DNA of 64,000 nt from Oegoconia quadripuncta (lineage: Eukaryota > Arthropoda > Insecta > Lepidoptera > Autostichidae): NCBI GenBank assembly GCA_949316235.1, contig OX438742.1, positions 13,143,315-13,207,314 of the forward strand. Reading direction: 5' to 3'. The notes beneath the pieces are model-generated. The model searched no databases and had not been told where the DNA came from. It worked only from the letters and a program-made list of their open reading frames with translations. Positions 15,301 through 27,300 of the stretch are shown piece after piece (the stretch's first letter is position 1; every line of letters begins with the position of its first letter). The translations under genes and the position numbers were made by a program.

Positions 15301-18300
15301 TACGAAACAATTAATTCATAAAAGCTATAATCATATGCTTAGTCGGGATCTCAAAACAATAACTAAAGCATAGACGATGTTTTTAAACGAATAACCACAC
15401 TCCACATCACATCCATAATCTCCTGGTAAGCAACTATACATAGAATAGTAAATATTAGAATAGTACATTCATAGCATTACAAGCAAATAAATTCCAAACA
15501 AACTTCGAAGTTCAAAATCTTCGAAATGAATACACCGCTTCTGATGAAATTTCATGCGCGTGAGCAAGATAAAGCTAGTAGAAAATACTCTTGAAAATTG
15601 TAACAAAATTAGAGCGATTTAATGTTTTCCGTATTAACAGAGAAATGCAATGAACTCTTCTTAGTCAGATATTTCCAAAATCTCTCTACAACTTCTAGAT
15701 TTATGTGTTTGTTTATGCGTATAAAGTTTCATCAGAGAAGGTTTCGTCATTTCGCCAATTTGAAAGTTTGTATAGAATGCCATGCGACGTAAAATATGCG
15801 TAACGCACTAGGAGTGCCGGTCTCTCCAAGGGTACACCATCATTAGGTCTTGATGAAGGAATTGAAAACCTATTTTATGATTACAACTCTATGCTTTAGT
15901 CAATACTCTTGAGGTCACACATTTTAAGTATGTTAATAATAATATTTTTATATTTTATGGCAATAGAATTTACACAACTAAATGCACCTATACGATAAAA
16001 TAAAGTTACTACAGAAGTATAAACATTGCAAAGTATGCTCCACTAAGAGGTAAAAAGACCATATACATTAGAAGTTGAACGGGCTAGAGTACTCCAGCGT
16101 ACCGAACTCACCGTATTAACAGCCGATTGAACTGCGGGGTTCGCCTGAAAATATTCATATTTTTAAGCAGAAAGATCAACTCAAGTACTTACAGCATGCA
16201 CGCATTAGATCACTCGTAAGCCAGCGTTAGTGTTGCCAGGTTTATGTCACATTTAGCTTCAGTGTATTCCTAAATAGTAAATGAATAGAATGTTTTCGTG
16301 TTGTGCGAGCGATGGGCTAATGGAATTTAAAATTGTAGTTTTCAAATAATAATTTAAACTTTAACACTGCAAACATACAAAATGATAGTGGCTTAGATTA
16401 GGATAAGAGCGAATCCAATTCAGATAAATCCAAGTAAAAATCCAAATAAGTAATAGGATGCGAGGAGACTGATGTAAACATGAACTTCCGGATAACCTCA
16501 AACACTATTTAATTACTTTATATTGTTTATAAAATTGCCATAAAACAAGAGAAAAAATCCCTATATTGCAAGAAATTTCAATTGCATAGCACCAGTAGGT
16601 GCAAAGGAACTGGAAGATGATATTTTTTTTTGTTATTATAGTCATATTAGTTATGCTTATTTTGTCGTTTTAATGTTATTCGTATGACACTCCAGTCATA
16701 TCCCGTTACTTCCCCGTACGAACAATATGGAAAAAATATGCCGGAAACTTGTTGTTTTACTCGTATTATAATCCAATCGCGAAGAAGTCGACGCGTGGAT
16801 GAAGGGCCTTAAATAATGAAAATTTCGTTTTACGAATTAGATTTCTTAAATCTTCTAGAAAACAAAGAACAAAAGTTTGGAAAGCTAAGTAGTGTGATTA
16901 ACAGTTCATTTAATTTTTCCTTCCTTAATGTGCATTGACATATTCATAAGTTGTCGCGTACATTAGAAACGTAGATGTAGTGATTTTGTTGGAATGCCAA
17001 CAATACAAGGTCATTTCGTTTACTTGCCGAGCACTTACTTATAAGTAAGTGCTCGGCAAGCGCCTATAACTTATTATAGGCGTTATGTATATTATAATGC
17101 TGTTGTTGGATTTAAAACATTTATTGCGTTAGTCTCAAAAAAATATATACTCGTTATAAATGTGTGTTATTTGTAAAGATGATTGTCTGAAATGAACTAT
17201 TAAAATATTTTTCATTAAAATTACTTAGTATGTCCGAAGCGTTAAAGCAAATTCTACAGGTGTATTTTAGTGATTATGATTCTAATGAAAAATAAAAAAC
17301 AACAGACTTCCAAACCGGCTCAAGTTTTACCTTGGCTTTTACTGTTTTGAAAAAAGCACCACCTTCTTTCTTGACAGTTTTGGCCCAATCTCTTACTTAT
17401 AAGTAAGTGCTCGGCAAGCGCCTATAACTTATTATAGGCGTTATGTATATTATAATGCTGTTGTTGGATTTAAAACATTTATTGCGTTAGTCTCAAAAAA
17501 ATATATACTCGTTATAAATGTGTGTTATTTGTAAAGATGATTGTCTGAAATGAACTATTAAAATATTTTTCATTAAAATTACTTAGTATGTCCGAAGCGT
17601 TAAAGCAAATTCTACAGGTGTATTTTAGTGATTATGATTCTAATGAAAAATAAAAAACAACAGACTTCCAAACCGGCTCAAGTTTTACCTTGGCTTTTAC
17701 TGTTTTGAAAAAAGCACCACCTTCTTTCTTGACAGTTTTGGCCCAATCTCTGTACTGTTGCTTTAGTCTTTGTCCGCTCCCCGTATTTAGCTTGTCTGCA
17801 TAATTATAGCACTCGACCTCGAACTCGTCGTTGAATCCTCTTCCAGAATTGAGCAAATCCAGTCTTTCGTCGATAAACTGAAGATAATAAGAATAATGTG
17901 GAGGTAATAGAAGATAGGGCGAGTAGGTACAGGTCCTTAACCAAGTTTAATGCAAACCGGATAAGCCGTTTTGAAGATATTAAGCTTTTAATACAGTCTT
18001 TTAGTGAATTTCAATGATATCATAGGCTTTCGAGGGTACACAATTCTATACACAAAAAACAAAATAAAAAGTATTTAATTTGACACATAAGCATGTAATA
18101 GATCAGTAGCAGCCCTGACTCTTTAAACTGGAAGGTAATAGTAGATTGTTAACCAAGGGCTGTATGACATCAATTGCATACGAGGTTGTGAGGGCGCTAA
18201 TTAGCCCGAGTATGCAATTGATGCTTCCACCCGAGATAAACACTCTGCTTTACATATCGATTGTGAGGTAAGTAAAAACAAGAAAGCAGGTTTCTATGAA

Positions 18301-21300
18301 CATTTATTAAAGAGAAACATGTGTATTTAATTAAAATTATGGCACGCAAGCGCGTCAAATCGTGCTGGCCAGTTTGATTTTTAAATCGATTTCAACTAAC
18401 ATACGATGTGACTGCGAAACAAATAATTCGATATTTAAAATAAAATCTTCATAAATTCTAATATAAATTGTCTCGATTCCGATTCGATACCGAGAAAATA
18501 TTCTTCTTGCAGTATGAGTATGACAGTTCTTTTTTCAAATTCCAAAACCTATGCTGTAATGCTAACATTACACGGTAGGTTTTGAAACCTATGCTGTAAT
18601 GATATCCATACACCCCGGCATTCAGGGAAGTAAGTGACTCACTAAATAAATATCGAAGTAAATATCGAACTATTTGTTTCGCAGTCACATCGTATGTTAG
18701 TTGAAATCGATTTAAAAATCAAACTGGCCAGCACGATTTGACGCGCTTGCGTGCCATAAAATCGTGAAGAGTAAAAAAGGCAGTCGACTAGCTAGGCGCG
18801 AAAGTAAATTTTTCGTGTTTTGGAGTTCTTTCTCAAAAGTTTTGAAAAATGTCAAGTGACGAAGACATGGTTCTAATCCCCGATTTTATAAAAGAACAAG
18901 CAAAAACAGTTTTAGAAAATTTATTACCGCCGAACTCGAAAGAAAGATATGTAAAGGCATACGACGAATTTATGAAGTGGCGGTCAGAAAAAAAAGTTAA
19001 ATGTCTTTTTGTTTCTTACTATTAAATTTGTTTTTTAAAATTGTTCTAATTTTACTATTAATTTTAATTAAATACACATGTTTCTCTTTAATAAATGTTC
19101 ATAGAAACCTGCTTTCTTGTTTTTATTTACCTCACAATCGATATGTAAAGCAGAGTGTTTATCTCGGGTGTAAGCATCAATTGCATACTCGGGCTAATTA
19201 GCGCCCTCGCTGTGCAATTGATGTCATACAGCCCTTGGTTAACAATCTACTATTACCTTCCCGCATTCTTTACAATATAGTGTCAGTATCGGTTATACAA
19301 AAAAAAAGAAACTAAAATAGTAACAGAAAATGGAAGGAATATAATAATACTGAATGAATAAATGAATGAATTATTTATTTATTTGCCAGAGTAAGGGTTT
19401 ACAAATAGATATTATTAACAGTTCCCTGCCGCCTACTCTACCGATAGTCAATAGTGTGCAAGTATTAATGAATACATTTTCACATTGTCAGTATCACTAA
19501 AAAAGTGCTGTGATTGCGAGTGAGTGAGCACAACCATATTTAATGGAAATTGGTTCAGACGTTCTAAACATACTGGGTCTTTACCTATGAAATTGGAGTT
19601 TTTTTTTCTTCGTTAATCATATGTACCAACTCCTGCGATTTTAAAAGCTATATCCAAATTTGTTTTTTATTTGCAAAATGGAATATTATTTCAAGGTTTC
19701 ACACGAAATATTTTTTAATTTCTGGGCTAAACCACATAATAAAAAAATTTTTAACAGAGCTCTTTTCATATTATTCCCATAATCATTTCTTAGATTCGCT
19801 GATTTATAAAGCGATTACTTTTAAAAATTAACGCTGCCTATACTTAACTTAAAGCTATCCGATAATACACACAAAGTTTAGCTAAATTTGGATTTGCCGT
19901 ACCCAAAAAAAAATCAAAAATGTTTGTATGGAGAAATGAAGTCTTAATGAAATTCTTCATACAAAACGACAATTTCATAGGTAAGGACCTAATATTTAGC
20001 TTTCGTCTAACTAGAATATATAATCATTTGTTTTCTCGGGGGTTTTCACTTTAAATTTATTACGTTTTTGTTTCACTTTCATTTGGTCTGTGGTCACTTC
20101 TCATGCCGTATCTTCTGTTTATTTTTAATTTTGTTTACAAATGAAGTAGGTATCGGTTATCAAGGTGACTGTATCGAAAAGATCGATAAAACATTGTTTA
20201 CCAACAGATAATGTCTAGCCATAAAACATATTGGGGTGCAGTGATAACAATCAATGAATCATATTAGTACAAGATTCTTACCTGTTGAAATATTTGAGAT
20301 TGTAATATTTTTTTAAGGAATGGTTGCATACTTTTTCTAGTTCTAATGAAAGCCTCAGGGTTGAAAGTAATTAGCTGACCCTTTTCGATTCTAGAACAGA
20401 AAAAACATAGTTATTTTGGAATGCAATTGGTTTTTTGGAAAACAATTACACACATATTGATATTGTCGTATACCGCATCCGTAGCTTAATGACATCGGGT
20501 TTCTATAACGCAGATTCCAGGTTCAATTCCGAGCATCTATGTTAAGTACTAAGTTGTTGGTGGTAGACCTATAAAATACTCGGCGACAGTGTATGTTATT
20601 TAATACACCATGGTACTTAGGCCCCAGGCCGGTGTATCACCATACACCGCAGCCGAATTTGTATAACACCCTATACACGCTATATTAAACGTGTATAGCC
20701 GATAAAGGGCCCTAGTTCTGGCAAGGGTCCGTGTGGTTCCCGTAAAGGAACAATCCGTGGATATCATAAAAGGCGTCTAAATGAGCTTAACCGCATAGAT
20801 GGGCAGTGCCATTGCTCTGAAGCTCTCGGAAAAATCTGCGATCGCCAAGCCACGGCCTAGCGTAGCGATTGGGGAAAAAACTCCCATCCAAATCGCTCCA
20901 TAGGAAAGGCTTATGTCAGTAGACGACTTTTGTTGTATTATGTCCATGTTGTCCTGGTAAGTCGTTGAAATTTTTGGACCATAAATGTGTCAATAATTGT
21001 GAAAGTCATAGACATTTCTTAAACAAAATCGATTAAGCCTTTGTTACACCGCCTTGGACAAAAGAAGCGAGATAACACTTGGCCGCCACGCACAATGTCC
21101 ACTTGGCTATCGACCGATTAATAGCAATTAACAGATAATCGGTTTCACAAAAAGTTTAAGGGTTCTTGTTACGCATTTGCACTTATGGTTCATTTTCATT
21201 TAACATCACCTGTAGTTGAGGGAAACCTTCAATCTATTCAGTATATTCAGGGTTCGTCTTTATTACCGTGTGGTAGCGATCAATCGGCAGAACCGATTTT

Positions 21301-24300
21301 AGTGCATAGAATTCGTAATGTAAAATATATATTAAAACCTCACCTAATAGCATCCCGATAGCCACCTATTAAACAAACTAATGCACGAAGGAATGCTCTG
21401 GAAACAGCATCTCCAAGAGCATTTTTATCACTTAATGCTTTTTTTAAACTCGCTACCTGAAAATAAATAATAGGTATGTATTAAATTTCAATTAGATATA
21501 AAGTGACATTGCAACTTATAGACCTTTTACGGCATTTATAAACATGTGCTTCGCTCTTACAAACAACTACATTTCCTTCTCTGGAAAGAAATGTAAGAAA
21601 AGAACTATTTTCTTAGATTTATTTTCCTATATATTCATTTACTTAAATAAAACAAAATAAGTATAGTGCACGCACATATCACAAACCCCAAGTACATTTA
21701 CTCATTTCATATCTTATGTCAAAATAAAACAAAACATCTGGCGAAACCAGGGAATTGAAAGTGAAGATGGAGATTTAATTTAGTAAAAATAAACGTTGAA
21801 AGCCAATCTACCGATTTTAATTTAAAAATGCCCAATTTCTGGATTATTTCTAACGATTTCTTTTATACATTGTACCTAACTGTGTACCTATCTCGCAGTA
21901 GTAACGCGAGGTACGATGTATATCCACATGAATCACCGTACTGTCGCCTTCATAGTCTATATTTATGACCGTTCGGACAGACGCAAGCATCTGTAAGTAA
22001 ACCCGTTTAATACGCGTCGTGACGCCTGCAAGATGTGACGGAATATATCGCACAGATTTTATTCGAGTAACGAGTTTACGAAGCGTTTGTTCTGTCGTCC
22101 CAAATGTGAAGGACGTTACGTGCCATGTACGAGTCGTAACAGGCTAAGCTGGATGGATACGTTACAGCTTACTGGGTGTTTTCTCATAGTAATTCATAAA
22201 ACCTATTTTTATCACAGCGAGTATGGTACGGTAATTGGTACGAATACCACAATGAATTTCTGCCACCCTGCTGTACAGATTTAGCTTTGTATTTCTATAG
22301 GCACACTTAATCCTTACCATATCAGGAGGAAGACTTTCTAAATCATGGAACGGAGATCTAAGTTCATTTGCGTCTACATCTAATATTACAACATCTCCTA
22401 TTTCTGACATTCTGACACTCTGCAACAAAAAAAAAACATACAAATTCAGATAAGAAAGTCATAAATAGTATCAAATACAACTTTCACGTACAGTGGAAAA
22501 GTGGTCACTCACCAGGAGCATGACCATATAATGTAACAATCCAGGATTCGATAGGGAGCATACATTATAGTGACGCGCACTGATCGGATGCTGGACTGGA
22601 TACTGATACACTGATACAATGCTCTAATCTGAGCTGTTACATTACATGCTCTGCTCTCGGTGAGTCATCACATGAATACTATAGTGGATATCCAGTTTAA
22701 AATAATTACTATAAATTACTTTTATGCAAATCTAAAATAAATAATAAATAAAACTATGTTCGAAGTAAAATGAAAAAAAAAAACTATCTCCGATGTTGAA
22801 CTTGTGCACAAATGTTACATCAGTAAGATAAGTTTTCTTCGTTTTTACTTCGAACATACATTTAAAGGACCATAATTTTAATGTTACCCTGATATTCAAA
22901 CGGTACGGGTTCAAATCATGGTTACGATTGGATATGTATTAAAATCGGCGCATATTCTTACCTCCATAACACTTCTAGGAACTCCAATGAGAAAGGGCAT
23001 GGGCGCAAGTAGGTAGTCCACTAGGTGTTTAGGTAGGATTGGTATGAAAATGTGCTGCCAGGACATGGGGAAGAGCGTCGCGTTAGCCGCCTGCACGCAC
23101 GCCGACAAACGCGACGGTTTCGACGCGACGATCGCGACTCGCCGCTCATGGAGTAATGCCGCCCATAGCCCAGACATGCATTTCGAGTCCATAGCACTGA
23201 AGTACTCCGTTAAGTTGCACTGTAAGTTAAACAAATGTTTTGTTAATTTTATCGGCTTGTGAAACACAAAGTCAAATATAGTATAAAAATGCAGTTGCAT
23301 AAATATATCTACTCTTTCATTCATTACAATATGTCCACCAATAATGTGAGTTAACCTTCGTTGGTCGTCGTCTATAGAGAGAATGATTGTGTTTGATTGC
23401 ATACTTCCGCGGGTGAGTGGTTTGCTTTACGAACACTGAACTGCAAGTCGTGCGTACAAATCAAATCAAAATATTTTATTTCATAGGATGAAATTATCAC
23501 TTGAAAACGTCACTATAATATTAATATTACATTTAAATTTACTGCTCATTCACAAAGCTGCCTCCCCGAAGAAGAACGAGCAAGAAACTCTAGGCTTGCT
23601 CTTTCATACAGATTATGGGTTACAATTTATGGTTTGATAATTATATGAATAATAAGACAGCTATATCCATGCTTGCTTATCATTCAAATAGTCAGTTATT
23701 TTATAATAGTTTTTATAAATAATTTCTGTTTTATGATTGCTTTAAATACGAATCGTTTGTCGACCTTTTGGCAAAATTTACCTCCTTTTCCAACGACAGA
23801 GGATATCCTTGCTGCATTTAGTCGTGACGCAATGAAAATCTTGCTATAGCTGTGAGGTGTTATTAATAAAAGCTATGTGGGATGATACTCAAACGACTTT
23901 GTTCCCATCACTGGCAATTCAACAATTTACTTATACAATATGTTCCTCAGCTCAATTAGACCAGTGGCCTACTTTGTTAACTTCAATGGCAATGCAGTTC
24001 GCCAGTCGTCGATATTGATATGACATTCGAAGCTTACCCATTGATTGAATTTGACCGTTGAAATATTTGCGAGATGGCCTAGTCACGCGGATTATATAAA
24101 AAATACTTACATTTTCTGGAATACTCGGCAGTTTTGCGTCAGGACTTTGGCAAGAAAACACACTCTGGCCAGCATTGTATGTGACCTTTAGAGTATGACC
24201 GGGCATAGGCGGCCTTATCCGACAGGCATCCAGTAGAGATGTAAGTTCGCTCCGCTCGGGGCCATTTATAAGATTTGCTATACAATTTAATAATCTGAAA

Positions 24301-27300
24301 TATATATATTACACTTAGTTAATATATTGGTTGATATTGCTAATAAATATGTTAATAATACATATCGAAATACTCCATGATTATATAGAATAGATAAGTA
24401 AGATACTAGGCTTTACCAATTTCAAGGGAGCAATCTAAAAGTTCCATATACTAACAACTCTTATTGAATATGAAATATTTTGAGTTATACACATTGAAGT
24501 ACACTGACTTAGCGCCCAGGCCTTATATTATACATTGTGTCTTTTCGGTAAGTGTTACAGATTTTTACGTTATGTGCCAACCACAGTTTAATGATACTAG
24601 TCGATTAAGGTTGAGTCAGAAAAGGCTTACTAACAATAATACCAACTAACGCCAGCAATTAAACCATTTTAAATCTTCTTGGGTTGTTCGTAGGAAAGTT
24701 GAGTTAGTTCTAAATTCTATCAGGATTTATATAGTGGAGGTTGGTCAATAAGCAATAAACATTCGCACCGCAAATAAGAGTACTAACGACAGTGAAGTAT
24801 AACGAGTCATCGTTTGGATCACCACTATGAACCATCACCACAAATGAACAAACAAAACGATTCATTAAAAAAACTTCAGTCAAATAACATCTTATTCACT
24901 CGAAAAATTACCGCCTCGCTTTTGTTTTCCCATGGTTAATATTAACTGATCAGCAGATATTAAAGGTTTTGTTGGTCTTTATCCATTAGTATAAAGGAAA
25001 CTCCTTCGCCAAGGGTCAATATATTTCACAACAGATACAGATGTTATAAATCATATAAAAAGTGGAAAAAATGCGGTCAGTGCAGGTACTATACATAAAG
25101 AAACAAGGTCCATTCTTTTTCTTTTTAAATTTTGTTTTTCAAACAATCCCTCCACTATCCGTTTTCCACCCAATATGTGTTACATATAGATTAAGGTACA
25201 AATTAGATGAATTTTCATATTCTATTCGCAATTGCCAGAATGGAGACTTGTACTGTACAGCCGACGGCACGAGGACCATAAGACTGATATGTAACCTGGT
25301 CGCGTAAAAAATGTGAACTCAGCGAAACATAAGCAGGTCTTAAGTGTTACGTTCGTCATCAACGTGTACAATCCATGTAAGATCAGGAATTTCATTCAAA
25401 ACATTTATATTCGCCATTTTATATCCACATTCACAAGGCAGAGTACCCAAATAAAAACAAGCCTCACATATAAAAAGACAGAAACCAAAATATTATATAC
25501 TTGAACTCAAGCAATTTTATTCATTAAATAGTACTTACTTGTAGAATTGATCGTGCCATGGTAAATGTGAGAGCAATACTAGTGCTGTGTTGGCTTTCGG
25601 ATCGTAACGACAAAAACAAAAGGTGTATTTAGAATCCACAGACGTCAACACAAAGGAGTAGTGTTGGACGAAGGAGCTGGAAAAGGGCATAAAATTAATA
25701 AGACTCCAACTCTACAGAGAGACGTGGCGTAGAGTGGGGGGAGTGAACTGGTATATACTTAGTCTTATCCAGGCTAGAATACAGTGACTAGTTTTCTTTG
25801 ATATTGTACATAGGTACTGACTATAAAACAGCCTTCATATAACAAAGCTAATATGTGATTTACCAAACATTTTTCGTCACAGAATTCGTACTTGTTAATT
25901 TTAAGCTGTAAAAGCATGGGCGAATGTGTGCAACACATGATAAAAAACATTGTCTACAGAACTGATAAATAAATAAATATTTCGGACACTTACACCAATC
26001 ACATAGTCCCAAACTAAGCAAAGCTTGTGCTATGGATACTAGGTAATGGATAAATATACATAAATATTTATATGAACATCCATGACTCGGGAATAAATGT
26101 TCATATTAATCACACACAAATTTACCCCCCGCGATTCGAACCCGCAACCGATGGTTTCGCAGACAGGGTGACTATATCCACTACACCCATCGGTGTCAAT
26201 ATTTCACTATATAACTCAATGTAGTTGATTTGACGGATGCTGGACAATAATTCCTACATTAATTAACTCAAAACACGCTCTATAATTTTTTTTTAAATAT
26301 ACACAGTAGTTTTAGCCTTAAACTATGTATTGTATTACTTTTTTTTTTTTTTTTTTTTTAATCTTGTTTTTATTTGAGGCTTTTGTACACCCTAGGTGAC
26401 TATGCCAGCCTCATTGATACATTCGCCTTTTTAATTGTATTACTTGAGTACAATTAAAAAAACGTACAAATGAAAAAAAAAACTAGCAAAAAAAGCGTTT
26501 ACTAGACACACGGGAAGAACGTTTTATTATATATAAAAATATTTACAATACAATATCTGTATGTAATGTAATGTATCTGTGTATATAAACATACAATTTC
26601 TGAGTTTAGTTAATCTGGGGGCACGGCCGTGCCCCCACCAAGTCGAGCAAAAAAGCGTCACGGCCGTACCATCCTTTTCTCGAAGCAATTCAGACCATTT
26701 TCGACCCCCTGTAACTTCGTTGTGGATAAAAATAGAAGACTGAAATTTTCAGTAACTATGCAGGCATTATAAAGACACGTATATTTAAAATTTCATTCAA
26801 TTTGAACCAGTATTTTTAAGAATTATAACGTGTCAAATTTCTTAATTTTGTCACTCACTGACTCACCGATCATCAAAATTCTAAGGCACTTCTAGCAGAC
26901 CTAGAAGCTTCAAATTTGGAATATAAGTAGTGTTTGGTGTATGAATCAAGGAAAAACTAAAAAATCTAGAAAAGACAGCAAAGAAAATTAAGCCCATACA
27001 GCCAAGTCTTCAGTTAATTAAATTTTTCAATATTGGCTTTATTCGTAACGATGTTTTATTATTTTACGGCAAAAATTGTAACATCAATGCCTCCCAGAAA
27101 AACCCATAGAGACAGGGAGTGGGCTCTTAGAAAAACTGTAGCTGAAGCTCAAGAAGTAGTACCGGAAAAGAGAAAACGGAAGGCTACCTACAAAAATAAG
27201 AAAAGTTCATAAGTCAGAGAGAGGGCTTTAAGAAAATTCGTTGCTGGTAGATATACATATATACAATAAGTAGAAGGTACCGAAAAGGAAAAAAGTAGAA

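Larger units (their letters stand above)
18130..19261 (+). mobile_element. Inverted-repeat element with truncated tyrosine-recombinase-like gene
   Basis: Terminal inverted repeats 18130-18339 and 19059-19261 (about 205 bp, starting GGAAGGTAATAGTAGATTG) match closely. Each repeat also has an internal hairpin (CATCAATTGCATAC ... GTATGCAATTGATG). The interior holds the first part of a protein-coding gene at 18849 and an independent inverted-repeat insertion at 18340-18756. I see no clear target-site duplication. Long repeats plus a recombinase-like N-terminus suggest a deletion derivative of a larger element; the superfamily is not certain. Confidence 0.75.

Noticed and set aside
22087..23262. 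Plus-strand frames across DENND1 exons 4-5
   Set aside because: Shadows of the minus-strand DENN exons.
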